Assembly (NCBI GenBank): GCA_963786675.1 | Contig: CAWAZY010000003.1 | Coordinates: forward strand, 868,001 to 932,000 | Direction of reading: 5' to 3' | Source: JAGVSR01 sp963786675 | Lineage (GTDB): Bacteria > Pseudomonadota > Alphaproteobacteria > Rhizobiales > Hyphomicrobiaceae | DNA: 64,000 nucleotides | In this document: piece after piece, positions 29,075 through 38,798 of the stretch | Layout: the number at the start of each line of letters is the position of its first letter | Position numbering within the stretch: the stretch's first letter is position 1 | Translations under genes and position numbers: made by a program | The notes under the pieces: model-generated | The model's database searches: none | What the model was told of the DNA's origin: nothing | What the model saw: only the letters and a program-made list of their open reading frames with translations

Positions 29075-29917
29075 ATTCTTGACCACGCGATCGATGTCCA
29101 TGAGTTCGCGGACTAGGGCCTCGAAATCTTTCAGGGGCACCATGTTCGGCCCGTCCGAGGGCGCGTGATCGGGGTCCTGGTGCGTCTCAATAAAGAGGCC
29201 GGCCACGCCGACGGCCACCGCCGCTCGTGCCAACACAGGAACAAACCGGCGATCACCACCTGAACTGGTCCCCTGTCCGCCCGGTTGCTGCACCGAGTGC
29301 GTGGCATCGAAAATCACAGGCGCGCCGGTCTCGGCCATGATCGGCAACGCGCGCATATCCGCGACCAGCGTATTGTAGCCGAACGAGGCGCCGCGCTCGG
29401 TCAGGAGCACGTTGGGATTGCCGCTGCCGACGACTTTGGCCACCGCGTTGCGCATATCCCAGGGCGCCAGAAACTGACCCTTCTTGATTTTCACCACGCG
29501 GCCGGTTTGCGCCGCGGCAATCAGAAGGTCCGTCTGCCGGCACAAGAACGCCGGGATCTGGAGTACGTCGACGACGGGCGCCACCAGCGCACAATGGCCG
29601 ACCTCATGCACGTCCGTCACCACGGGGAGACCGAGGCTTTCGCGGATCTCGGCGAAGACGGGCAACGCCGCGTCCAGGCCTATACCGCGCTTGCCGGTCA
29701 AAGACGTGCGGTTGGCCTTGTCGAAGGAGGACTTGTAGACGAGCCCGATACCCAGACGCGCCGCCATCTCTTTCAAGGCGCTCGCCATCTCCAGCGCATG
29801 CGCCCGGCTTTCCATCTGGCAGGGTCCGGCCAGGACCGCGATGGGCGCATCGTTGGCGAAGCGGACGCCGCCTGCGGAGACGGAGGAATTGGGCTTCAAA
29901 GCGGGTTGTGTGTTCAT
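29054..29917 (-). CDS. kdsA: 3-deoxy-8-phosphooctulonate synthase (KDO-8-P synthase)
   Basis: Cytosolic enzyme of 287 residues that condenses phosphoenolpyruvate with arabinose-5-phosphate to make KDO-8-P for lipopolysaccharide. Motifs: LAGPCQMESRAHALEMA, YKSSFDKANRTSL, GLPVVTDVHE, LCRQTDLLIAAA, KIKKGQFLAPWDM, LTERGASFGYNTLVADM, FDATHSVQQPGG and FIETHQDPDHAPSDGPNM. The Cys in AGPCQMES marks it as the metal-dependent or mixed type only if paired with the other ligands; I did not resolve this. It is convergent with the small membrane protein gene and divergent from lexA. Confidence 0.96.
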   Translation of the reverse strand: MNTQPALKPNSSVSAGGVRFANDAPIAVLAGPCQMESRAHALEMASALKEMAARLGIGLVYKSSFDKANRTSLTGKRGIGLDAALPVFAEIRESLGLPVVTDVHEVGHCALVAPVVDVLQIPAFLCRQTDLLIAAAQTGRVVKIKKGQFLAPWDMRNAVAKVVGSGNPNVLLTERGASFGYNTLVADMRALPIMAETGAPVIFDATHSVQQPGGQGTSSGGDRRFVPVLARAAVAVGVAGLFIETHQDPDHAPSDGPNMVPLKDFEALVRELMDIDRVVKNQKGTQT

Positions 29918-30009
29918 GGCTCAAGCTTATAGCCGCACACCCCGCGCCTCCGAAACCTCGCCGGCAAGATCTCCCCTGCTCAAGGAACCTGCTTAAGAGG
30001 CTGCTTGCG

Positions 30010-30050
30010 GAACGTCACAGGAACGGCTAGGGTACGTTCTTGATTTGTCC
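30010..30050 (+). promoter_or_regulatory. LexA operator(s) in front of lexA
   Basis: A perfect alphaproteobacterial LexA box, GAAC-GTCACAG-GAAC, lies at 30010-30024. A second near match, GTTC-TTGATTT-GTCC (one mismatch), follows at 30036-30050. Both precede the lexA ATG at 30088, consistent with SOS autoregulation; the GTTC-N7-GTTC consensus is established for Alphaproteobacteria. Confidence 0.85.
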
Positions 30051-30087
30051 ATACATGCGTCAGGGTATCTCCAGCGAAGGAACCGCC

Positions 30088-30810
30088 ATGCTGACCCAAA
30101 AGCAGAAAGAGCTGCTGCTGTTCATCCATAATCGCATGCAGGATGAGGGTGTGCCGCCGTCGTTTGATGAGATGCGCGATGCGCTGGATCTGAAATCCAA
30201 ATCCGGCATTCACCGGCTCATCACGGCCCTGGTGGAGCGCGGCTTCATTCGCCGCCTGCCGCACCGGGCGCGGGCCATCGAAGTCATCAAACTTCCCGAT
30301 AATGCCATGCCTGCGGGTGGTTCAGCCGGCGGGGAGGCACCCAAACGCGGCTTCCAGCCGAGTGTCATAGAGGGGGACCGGCGACCTAATGATCTCGGAG
30401 TGCCCCCTGCCCACGTGATCAATAATCAGACCGTCTCCATTCCGGTCATGGGGCGTATCGCGGCCGGCACACCCATCAGCGCCATCCAGTCTCATTCGCA
30501 CGACGTGGCCTGCCCGCCCGACCTGCTGTCGTCGGGGGAGCACTTCGCACTCGAGGTGCGCGGCGATTCGATGATCGAGGCTGGCATTCACGACGGCGAC
30601 ACCGTCATCATCCGGCGCTGCGCGTCAGCCGAGAACGGCGATATCGTGGTCGCGCTGGTCGAAAAGGAAGAGGCAACCCTGAAGCGGTTGCGCAAGAAGG
30701 GCTCCACCATTGCGCTCGAAGCCGCCAACCCGGCCTTCGAGACGCGCATCTTCCGGCCCGATCAGGTCGATATCCAGGGCCGGCTCGTCGGACTGATGCG
30801 ACGCTACTGA
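30088..30810 (+). CDS. lexA: SOS response repressor LexA
   Basis: Repressor-protease of about 240 residues. The N-terminal winged helix starts MLTQKQKELLLFIHNRM and carries the recognition region SFDEMRDALDLKSKSGIHR. The self-cleavage site is the Ala-Gly in GRIAAGTPIS. The catalytic dyad is Ser in RGDSMIEAGIHDGD and Lys in EATLKRLRKKG. The hinge is longer than in E. coli LexA, as usual in Alphaproteobacteria. The ATG at 30088 has GAAGGA upstream; an in-frame ATA/ATG extension from 30040 overlaps the operators and is unlikely. Confidence 0.96.
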   Translation: MLTQKQKELLLFIHNRMQDEGVPPSFDEMRDALDLKSKSGIHRLITALVERGFIRRLPHRARAIEVIKLPDNAMPAGGSAGGEAPKRGFQPSVIEGDRRPNDLGVPPAHVINNQTVSIPVMGRIAAGTPISAIQSHSHDVACPPDLLSSGEHFALEVRGDSMIEAGIHDGDTVIIRRCASAENGDIVVALVEKEEATLKRLRKKGSTIALEAANPAFETRIFRPDQVDIQGRLVGLMRRY

Positions 30811-30877
30811 CGTTGTGGTGGAGCGGCGCCTCAGAATTGATCCGTCTTCGATTTCGGCCCGCAACTCCTCCCAGGGC

Positions 30878-33210
30878 CTAATACGGGTGTCTGCCTGCAA
30901 CGCGGGCGCGGCGAAAGCAGCGAGCCGTCCCGCAACTGCTGCTGGTGCTGATGCTCGGGGAGACGGACGTGGCGCGCTCGAGCGCGCCCTGCCTGTGTTG
31001 AGCTCCGCCGGTGCCGTGCGCGATGGCGATTGCGTTGGCGGCCTTGGAGGCGGGCGGCTCAGACCACGGCCGCTGACCACGTTCCTGCGCGACGGTCCGC
31101 ACCCGCAGAGTATCCCTGTCGGCATAGAGAAAGACGCTGCCCGCAAGTTTCAAGGCCGCGCGGTCGTAGATCCAGCGCGGGCGGCGGCAGTTCGCGGGCG
31201 CGCGCCCATCCACGACGAGCACATCGGCCCGCATGCAATCCTCTGCCAGACTTGCGGGATGATGGGAAATCGCCACCACTTTCCCAGCGCTTATTCCGTG
31301 GCAGCCCAGCGCATCGCAACTGAACCCACGAGCCGCCCGCACGGCCGCCGGATCGCGCACATCGCCCTCGTGGTCGAGCCAGCGGGTTAATTCGAAGGTG
31401 GATGGCCGCCGCGCATGAATCTTCAAATCACCGCTGGGCGCTCTGACGGCGACGATGGCCCCCTCCCGTCCAATCAGAATGTCTGGCCGTGATAGTGCCG
31501 GAGCCAGCGCAATGCCGGCGACGATCAATGGTAGCCCAGCCAGTCGCCAGCGGCGCTGCCACAGCGTCAGCCATAGACCGCCGGCTAGGATCAGCACGAA
31601 ACCCGGCGTTGGAAATCGCGGGCACTTTCGAGACCGCACCGGGCAACGCAGCTACACGCTCCGCGACCGCGCCCATGCCGTCCAGCCCGTACCCCATGAT
31701 GACCAGCGGCAGCCGCTCCAATCCGAACGGCATCGCGACGAAAGCCGCCAGAGCGGCGGGCATGACGACGAGGTTGCAGACCGGGACCGCAACCAGATTG
31801 GCGAGCGCCGCATAATGCTGGGTTGCATGAAAATGGTAGATGGAGAACGGCATCACGGCAAAGCCCGCGATCAGCGTCGACAAGAGGATACCGGCGATGA
31901 ACTGGCCGATCCGGCCGCCGGTATAGGCGCTCGGCGCGCGCGCGTTCCAGGTGCGGACCCAACGCCTCATAGCCTGAGACCAGCGCCACGACCGCCGCGA
32001 ACGACATCTGAAAGCCGACATCGAGCAGACTCTCAGGAAACACTACGAGAATGACCAGCGCGGATAGCGCGACATTGCGCAGTGCAAGGGCGGGTCGTCC
32101 CAGCATCACCGCGCCGAAGAACACGACCATCATGATCGCCGCGCGGACCGTGGCCGCCGCCCCGCCTGACACGGCCAGATAAAGGACAGCACCAATGATC
32201 CCGGCGCATGCGGCCCATTTCTTGATGGGATAGCGCAACGCCAGAGCCGGGATCATGGCGAGCAGTAACCGCGCGCTGGCAAAAACGGCACCGGCCATGA
32301 TCGCCATATGCAGACCGGAGATCGATAGAATATGGACAAGCCCGGAGTCGCGATAGGCGGCTGTCGTGGCTTCGCTGATGCCGCCGCGCTCGCCCGTAAT
32401 CAACGCCGTGGCCATGGCGCCGCGCTCACCAGGCAGGGCGGCCGAGATGCGCGCGGCAATCTCGCGGCGGACCACTTCGATTTGCGCCCGCACACGCAGC
32501 ATGAATGTTGGTTCGGTTTCAGCCGTCGCCAGTCGCTCGGGTGCTTTCAGCGCATAGCCGACGCCACCGATGCTTTCGTAGTAGGCTGCGCGCGCGAAAT
32601 CGTAGCCGCCTGGAATGGGCGGTGGCGCAGGCGGGCTCAACGTCGCCTTCAAGCGCAGCGGCGCACCCGGGGCGATGTCTCCGACCGGCGCCATGACACG
32701 CACGCGGACCCGTCGCGGCGTCCGCGCGGCATCGAGGTCCGATATACTGCTGACCCGGATCGTCAGCCGGTGACCCCGCTTCGCGTGCGGTTCGATGCGC
32801 TCCAGGATCCCCGTTACCGCCGCGCTGCGCAGGGGTGCTTCGAGCACGGGCGCACGCACCCATTCCGTGCGCAACTTGGCCAGCAGAAATCCGAAGCCGC
32901 CCAGCAGCAGGAGGGTGGCCACACTCCGCGCGAGCATCACACGGGACGAGAGCGACCAGAGGACGCCAGCTGCCAATGCGGGCAACACGGCCGCGGCAAG
33001 GCTAGGTTCGGCCGGCAGAGAGAAATAGGCCGCGATCCCCAGTCCCAATAGGACAGGGACCCAGGTGATGAAGCGGGCCCGCTCGCCAGCGAGTTGCGCC
33101 GAGATCAGCAGGCCAAAGGCCTGTACTCGGGACCGCGCGCGGGCCTTCCAGCCCTGCGAAACCAGCGCAACATCAGATCCTTGCCCAACCGCCGGTTCTG
33201 GCGCCGTCAC
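30878..33210 (-). CDS. comEC: ComEC/Rec2-family DNA internalisation protein (frameshifted)
   Basis: Polytopic inner membrane channel for single-stranded DNA uptake; about 770 residues. The start is GTG at 33210 after a strong purine-rich RBS. Layout: an N-terminal hydrophobic region (VLLGLGIAAYFSLP), an OB-like DUF4131 region (LRLKATLSPPAPPPIPGGYD), then the competence domain with LVHILSISGLHMAIMAG, the family hallmark, and many helices. The frame changes near 31935, continuing as IGQFIAGILLSTLIAGFAVM, and near 31608, continuing as GFVLILAGGLWLTLWQ. The C-terminal part (DALGCHGISAGKVVAI, CMRADVLVVDGRAP) is a soluble DUF4131-like or beta-lactamase-remnant region. The last ~55 codons may also be out of frame, so the 3' end is uncertain. 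Confidence 0.82.
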
Positions 33211-33302
33211 GGCCCCTTCCCTCCCCCGATAACGCGCTTAACCCCCCGCGAAGCGTGTGCTACAGGGGGCCATCTTCCCACACCGATCAGATCAAAGCGC
33301 TC

Positions 33303-34838
33303 ATGACAAAGACGTTTGAGAGCGGCAAACCCGTCGTTCGCTTCGCCCCTTCACCCACCGGTTATCTGCATATCGGCGGCGCCCGCACCGCGCTGTTCAA
33401 CTGGCTCTATGCCAAGGGTCGGCAGGGGCGCTTCCTCCTGCGCATCGAGGATACCGACCGGGAACGCAATAACCCGGCCGCCGTGGCCGCGATTCTCGAT
33501 GGTTTGCGCTGGCTGGAGTTGGATTGGGAGGGCGAACCCGTCTCGCAGTTTTCCCGCGTGGCGCGCCACCGGGAAGTTGCCGAAGCGCTCCTGGCATCGA
33601 ACAATGCCTACCGGTGCTATCTGACGCCTGCGGAACTCGATGACATGCGCAAGGCGGCGGAGGCCGAAAAGCGCCCGCTCACCATCCGCTCGCCGTGGCG
33701 CGACGCCGATCCCGCCTCGGCCCCCGCGGACAAGCCCTTCGCCATCCGCCTGAGGGCCCCGCGTGACGGCGAGACCGTCGTCGACGACCGCGTCCAGGGC
33801 CGGGTCACGTTCGCCAACAAGGATCTCGACGATCTGATCATCCTGCGGAGTGACGGCAATCCCACTTACAATCTCGCTGTTGTCGTTGACGATCATGACA
33901 TGGGAATTTCGCACGTGGTGCGCGGCGTCGACCACCTGACCAACGCCGCGCGGCAAACACAGATCTATACCGCGATGGGGTGGGACGTTCCTGTGTGGGG
34001 CCATGTTCCGCTCATTCACGGGGCGGATGGCGCGAAGCTGTCCAAACGGCACGGCGCACAGGGCGTCGAAGAGTACCGCAACATGGGTTACCTGCCCGTG
34101 GCGCTGCGCAACTATCTCGTGCGGCTCGGCTGGAGCCACGGCGACGACGAGATCATGTCGCCCGAGCAGCTCGTTGCCTGGTTCGATATCGACGACATCA
34201 ACAAGAGCGCATCGCGGTTCGATTTCAAGAAGCTCGACGATCTCAACGCCCATTACCTGCGCCAGACTCCGGACAGTGAACTCGTGGCCCGCATCCGGGA
34301 CCTGCTGCCGCATTTGGACTTCACAGCGCTCCTCGCCCTGCCCGTGGACCCGAAGGCCCCGCCACGGTCCGACATTGCCCTCGCGCGTGAGGTGTCAGCG
34401 GCGCTGCCCGCAGTGAAGACGGGCGAGGATTTGGCCCACCTCATCAGCGCCCAAGGCTGGGACCGGTTCGCGGCGGCCCTGCCCTCGCTGAAGGAGCGCG
34501 CGCGAACCCTGACGGATCTCATCTCCGGTGCGCTGTATCTGGTGACCCCACGTCCGCTGCCGCTGGACGACAAGGCGGCCAAGCTGATCGACGCGGAAGC
34601 CAAGGCGATGCTAGCGGCCATCCTGCCCCGGCTGGAGAACCTGCCGGATTGGAACGCACCAGAGCTGGAAGCCGCCGTGCGGGCACATGCTGACGAAACG
34701 GGTGCCAAATTGGGCAAGATCGCCCAGCCCTTGCGCGCGGCTTTAACAGGCCGGTCCGTGTCTCCGCCGGTGTTCGATGTCATGTCGGTCCTGGGACGCG
34801 CCGAGGCGCTGGCGCGTCTGCGGGACCAGACCGCCTGA
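33303..34838 (+). CDS. gltX: Glutamyl-tRNA synthetase
   Basis: Class I aminoacyl-tRNA synthetase of about 511 residues that charges tRNA(Glu), and in many Alphaproteobacteria also tRNA(Gln) for later amidation. The HIGH motif appears as HIGGARTALFNW in FAPSPTGYLHIGG, and the KMSKS motif as KLSKRHGAQG. DTDRERNNPAAVAAILDGL and GVDHLTNAARQ fit the family. The ATG at 33303 is chosen; an in-frame upstream extension to 33255 lies in the short divergent spacer with comEC. Full length, no break. Confidence 0.97.
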   Translation: MTKTFESGKPVVRFAPSPTGYLHIGGARTALFNWLYAKGRQGRFLLRIEDTDRERNNPAAVAAILDGLRWLELDWEGEPVSQFSRVARHREVAEALLASNNAYRCYLTPAELDDMRKAAEAEKRPLTIRSPWRDADPASAPADKPFAIRLRAPRDGETVVDDRVQGRVTFANKDLDDLIILRSDGNPTYNLAVVVDDHDMGISHVVRGVDHLTNAARQTQIYTAMGWDVPVWGHVPLIHGADGAKLSKRHGAQGVEEYRNMGYLPVALRNYLVRLGWSHGDDEIMSPEQLVAWFDIDDINKSASRFDFKKLDDLNAHYLRQTPDSELVARIRDLLPHLDFTALLALPVDPKAPPRSDIALAREVSAALPAVKTGEDLAHLISAQGWDRFAAALPSLKERARTLTDLISGALYLVTPRPLPLDDKAAKLIDAEAKAMLAAILPRLENLPDWNAPELEAAVRAHADETGAKLGKIAQPLRAALTGRSVSPPVFDVMSVLGRAEALARLRDQTA

Positions 34839-34965
34839 GGCCACTAAGGCATTGGACTATCGCCACTGTTGGCGAAACAGCGGCGCCTGCGGTATGCTAT
34901 TGCGCAGTGCAGCATAAATTGTGCCGTCGGGCCCTAACTGCCCCGGAACACGGAGAAAATCGCTC

Positions 34966-36276
34966 ATGGCCATTCAGGAACAGGCAACCGGTCAGGGAAA
35001 TTCCGCGGAAAGAGCGAGCCTCGACTACCAGGGTACATCCGTCGAAATCCCGATCCGGCATGGCTCGATCGGTCCGTCCGTCATGGATATTGGCAAGCTG
35101 CACAAGGAGACGGGTTGCTTCTCCTACGATCCGGGATTCACCTCCACCGCGAACTGTGCCTCCAGCATCACGTTTATCGACGGGGACAAGGGCGAGTTGC
35201 TCTATCGCGGCTACCCCATCGAGCAGCTGGCGGAGCATTCCAACTTCCTCGCCACCTGCTACCTGCTGCTCTACGGAGACTTGCCGACCAACGAGGAGTT
35301 CCGTGAGTTCCGGCGCACGATCTCGAACCACACCATGGTTCACGAGCAGATGACGCGGTTCTACACCGGCTTCCGGCGTGACGCGCATCCGATGGCCATC
35401 ATGGTCGGCGTGGTCGGCGCACTGTCGGCCTTCTATCACGACAGCACGGACATCAATAATCCGGAGCATCGCAAGGTCGCCACCAATCGTATGATCGCCA
35501 AGATGCCGACGATTGCCGCGATGGCCTTCAAGTACTCGGTGGGCCACCCCTTCATCTATCCGCGCAACGACCTCGACTACACGTCCAACTTCCTCCAGAT
35601 GTGCTTCGCTGTTCCCTGCGAGCCCTACATCGTCAACCCGGTCGTGGCGCGCGCGCTCGATCGCATCTTCATTCTGCATGCCGACCACGAACAGAACGCC
35701 TCCACGTCGACGGTCCGGCTGGCCGGGTCGTCGGGCGCCAACCCGTTCGCGTGCATTGCGGCGGGCATCGCCTGCCTGTGGGGACCTGCGCACGGCGGCG
35801 CCAACGAAGCCGCACTCACCATGCTGCAGGAGATCGGGACGGTCGAACGTATTCCGGAATACATCGAAAAGGCCAAGGACAAGTCCTCGGGCTTCCGCCT
35901 GATGGGCTTCGGTCATCGCGTCTACAAGAACTACGATCCGCGTGCCAAGGTAATGCAGAAGACCTGCCACGAGGTGCTGGACGCGCTCGACAAGCGTGAT
36001 GATCCGCTTTTGAAAGTGGCAATGGAACTGGAACGGATCGCGCTCCAGGACGAGTATTTCATTTCCAAAAAACTCTACCCCAACATCGACTTCTATTCGG
36101 GCATCACCCTGCGCGCGATCGGCTTCCCGGTCGAAATGTTCACCGTGCTGTTCGCCGTCGCGCGCACCGTCGGCTGGATCGCGCAGTGGAAGGAAATGAT
36201 CGAGGATCCCGAGCAGCGCATCGGCCGCCCGCGCCAGCTGTACGTCGGGCCGACCCGCCGGGAATTTCCCCTGTAA
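34966..36276 (+). CDS. gltA: Citrate synthase
   Basis: TCA-cycle entry enzyme of about 436 residues condensing acetyl-CoA with oxaloacetate. Type-I hexameric citrate synthase features: DPGFTSTANCASSITFIDGD near the N-terminus (the beta-sheet domain), GYPIEQLAEHSNF, active-site His in HGGANEAAL and GFGHRVYKN, and Asp in the segment IDFYSGITLRAIGFP. CGGA GAAA-type RBS (GGAGA) lies upstream of the ATG at 34966. It follows gltX by 127 bp and converges with lpxB. Confidence 0.97.
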   Translation: MAIQEQATGQGNSAERASLDYQGTSVEIPIRHGSIGPSVMDIGKLHKETGCFSYDPGFTSTANCASSITFIDGDKGELLYRGYPIEQLAEHSNFLATCYLLLYGDLPTNEEFREFRRTISNHTMVHEQMTRFYTGFRRDAHPMAIMVGVVGALSAFYHDSTDINNPEHRKVATNRMIAKMPTIAAMAFKYSVGHPFIYPRNDLDYTSNFLQMCFAVPCEPYIVNPVVARALDRIFILHADHEQNASTSTVRLAGSSGANPFACIAAGIACLWGPAHGGANEAALTMLQEIGTVERIPEYIEKAKDKSSGFRLMGFGHRVYKNYDPRAKVMQKTCHEVLDALDKRDDPLLKVAMELERIALQDEYFISKKLYPNIDFYSGITLRAIGFPVEMFTVLFAVARTVGWIAQWKEMIEDPEQRIGRPRQLYVGPTRREFPL

Positions 36277-36288
36277 GCAGTTGCTGAA

Positions 36289-36325
36289 ACCGCCGCTTCC
36301 GGTCGTTAGACCGGGCGGCGGCGGT
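36289..36325. terminator. Hairpin between convergent gltA and lpxB, possible bidirectional terminator
   Basis: An inner stem CCGGTC / GACCGG with a GTTA loop is enclosed by an outer ACCGCCGC / GCGGCGGT stem. It lies between the converging genes and includes the lpxB stop codon. There is no T-tract on either side, so the terminator role is inferred from position. Confidence 0.4.
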
Positions 36326-37526
36326 CGCGGGCCATGGCGAGGACAATGCGCGCCGCGTGTTCGCTTGGGCGCGCGCCGCCCGTATCGAGCTTCATCGGAA
36401 TGGCGGCCAGCCCCTCGATTTGCCGGATGCGCTCCGGCGTATCCGATAGAAGTGGCGTCAAACCGGCTGCGAGCTTTTCCCCCGTCACATCCTCTTGAAG
36501 GTATTCCGGGTAGATGTTCGTCCCCGCCACCAGATTGGCCAGCACGATGGATGGCACTTTGAGAAGAAAGCGCAACTGCGCGGCCAGCGCGTCCACTTTG
36601 TAGGCCACTACGGCGGGCGTGCCGGCAAGTCCCAACTCCAGCGTAACGGTTCCAGAGGCCGCAAGGGCCGCCCGGGCCAGCCGGAAAGCCGCAAACTTGT
36701 CGACGTCACCTTCGACCAAGGTCACGGCAACGGGCCACTTCGCCAATTCGCTTTCAACCAGCCCACGCACAGAGGCGACAACCGGAAGAATGATATTGAT
36801 GCCGCCCGGTACCGCGCCATCGAGCAACTGCAAGGCGGCACCGAACGGCGGCATCAGACGCGTCACTTCCGACGCCCGGCTGCCCGGCAACACGACGACA
36901 ACCGGCTTGTCCACCGCCAGTCCGAGACGGTCGCGTAGCGCGTCCCCATTCTGCGCATTGATCCACGCCATGCGCTCACTCAGTGCATGGCCGACATAGG
37001 TGCACGGTGGACCGCCGAGGCGTTTGTGCGCCTCAGGTTCAAACGGCAAGAGCGCCAGCACGTGATCGACATAGGCGCGCATTTTCTTTGCCCGGCCCGG
37101 ACGCCACGCCCACACGCTTGGGCTCACGTAGTCGATGATGGGAATATGGGGTGCCGCCTTGCGAATCCGCTTGGCGATGGGGTGGGTGAATTCCGGGCTG
37201 TCGATGATGACCACGACATCGGGCTTTGCCGCCACGCCCGCGCGCGCGGCTTGTTTGACGCGGCGGATGAGGCGCGGGAGTTGTTTGGCGATATTGATCG
37301 GTCCCATCACCGCGACTTCGTGCAATGGAAAGAGCGAGCGCAAGCCCTCCGCTTCCATCAAGTCGCCGCCGACACCGTCGAAGGACACCGCATCTCCCGT
37401 TTGCGCGCGCAATTGGGTCATGAGCTTCGCGCCCAGCGCATCGCCCGAGTGCTCGCCAGCCACGACAAATAGGCGCAAGGGCCGGTCCACGGACGCCGGA
37501 CCACCGGGCGGCGTTCGATCCGTCAT
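36306..37526 (-). CDS. lpxB: Lipid-A-disaccharide synthase
   Basis: Peripheral inner membrane glycosyltransferase (GT19) of 406 residues that joins UDP-2,3-diacylglucosamine and lipid X into the lipid A disaccharide. Motifs: FVVAGEHSGDALGAKLM at the N-terminus, SFDGVGGDLM, VVIIDSPEFTHPIAKRIR, DYVSPSVWAWRPGRAKKM, CTYVGHAL and VVVLPGSRASEV; the C-terminal VPSIVLANLVAGTNIYPEYL and QEDVT close the family signature. It is last in the minus-strand cluster and overlaps the end of the LpxI gene by ATGA. Confidence 0.96.
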   Translation of the reverse strand: MTDRTPPGGPASVDRPLRLFVVAGEHSGDALGAKLMTQLRAQTGDAVSFDGVGGDLMEAEGLRSLFPLHEVAVMGPINIAKQLPRLIRRVKQAARAGVAAKPDVVVIIDSPEFTHPIAKRIRKAAPHIPIIDYVSPSVWAWRPGRAKKMRAYVDHVLALLPFEPEAHKRLGGPPCTYVGHALSERMAWINAQNGDALRDRLGLAVDKPVVVVLPGSRASEVTRLMPPFGAALQLLDGAVPGGINIILPVVASVRGLVESELAKWPVAVTLVEGDVDKFAAFRLARAALAASGTVTLELGLAGTPAVVAYKVDALAAQLRFLLKVPSIVLANLVAGTNIYPEYLQEDVTGEKLAAGLTPLLSDTPERIRQIEGLAAIPMKLDTGGARPSEHAARIVLAMARDRRRPV

Positions 37527-38798
37527 CCGCTGCCTCCATCGCTCAGGACCGGCAATGTAATGAGCGTAATGCCTGCGGCAGCAGCGGCTTGAGCCACGCC
37601 AGGAGCGAAGGCGCCCTCTCCCGCCGCCGCTATCCAGGCCAGACCCGCACGGCTCGCTTGCAGCAAGGTTTCCGAGATCGAGGTCCGGCCGCGTCCGACA
37701 CCGTCAGAGCCCCGCGCCGGCGGCTGAATCGGCGCCTACCCCACTGACGCAGGCCGGACGCCCGTTCGACGAGGGCATGCAGCCCTTCGCCAGTTTCAAT
37801 CGCTAAGACGTGCCGGCGCACGGTGACCACCCCACGGCTCGGAACCGTACCGGAAATGGCGTGCATCAGCGCTTGGCCGATCCGGGCGTCCTCTTCGGCG
37901 CGCAGGCAAACCCGGCGGCACCTTGAACCGGCCGCGGTGCGCGCGTGCGGGCTCGGCATCCGGTTCCTCGACACCCGCGATGAAGATGCCCTCTGGCATC
38001 CGCATCACGGATCAGATCCGCGCGCGCGGCCGCCAGTGTGACACCGGCCGCAACAGCGATTCCGCCCAGACCCGCCTCGACACACCGCGCCACGGTGCGC
38101 GGGCCAATGACCGGCATGTCGACGCGAAGCTCCTGACCGGGCTTGGGGCGCTTGACGAGCAGACCACCCGGTGTGTCGCCGAGCGCGGATGCCGGGACCC
38201 GTTGCAGCATCCGGTCGGTTCCTTCCGCACCTTCAATCACCACGATCCGCCCGCTTTTGACCACAACAGCCTGTCCCACATCGAACGGCGCCAGCTGCTC
38301 GATCACGCCCAAAGCCGAGCTGCACGCCGGATGCTGCGGCCGAACTCATGTCCGCATGGCCCAGAGCGCCCGGCGCAATGACCAGTCCGGGGGCCACATC
38401 CGCGGGACCGCGCACCGTAAAGCCATGGCCTTCGAAAAATCGCACGACGCGGCGCAGGACGTTGTCGTCCCCGCCGGCCGCGATGATGCGCAGGATGCGT
38501 GGCAGGTTCCGCCAGAAGCCGAAATCGGTCCGGATGCGCCCGAGATCGGGACGCGTCACGCTGCCGACAATCACCAGATCGCGCACGCCGCGCGACTTGA
38601 AGGCGCGGATGATGGCGCCGATGCTGCCCCAGTTGACCACAGCAACAGGGAGTGGAGCGAAGTCGCCGGATCCGCCTCACCGTCGAGGATGACGATGAAG
38701 ACCTCGCGCCCCGATGCAACTACGGCATCGGCGATCTCGCGCGGCAGGCCGCCGCCGCCCGCCAGAAGCCCGACAACGCCTGCGGGGTCAGGCTTCAT
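37523..38798 (-). CDS. lpxI: UDP-2,3-diacylglucosamine pyrophosphatase LpxI, with an extra C-terminal module (frameshifted)
   Basis: LpxI (DUF1009) hydrolyses UDP-2,3-diacylglucosamine to lipid X. The start VVGLLAGGGGLPREIADAV is the N-terminal domain signature; VNWGSIGAIIRAFKSRGVRD and LVIVGSVTRPDLGRIRTDF follow. The C-terminal catalytic domain reads DVGQAVVVKSGRIVVIEGAE, GTDRMLQRV, KPGQELRVDMPVIGPRT and ends GIFIAGVEEP. Frame changes lie near 38670, 38308 and 37985. Unusually, the reading continues for about 130 residues (GVVTVRRHVLAIETGEGL, ISETLLQASRAGLAWIAAAG, further frame changes near 37915 and 37688) to a TGA at 37523-37525 that overlaps the lpxB ATG. This tail resembles a degenerate second copy of the C-terminal domain. 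The start overlaps lpxA by 11 bp. Confidence 0.82.

Noticed and set aside
34862..34905. Small hairpin (TCGCCA/TGGCGA) after gltX as a terminator
   Set aside because: Only 6 bp, no T-tract, and gltA follows in the same direction; too weak to call.
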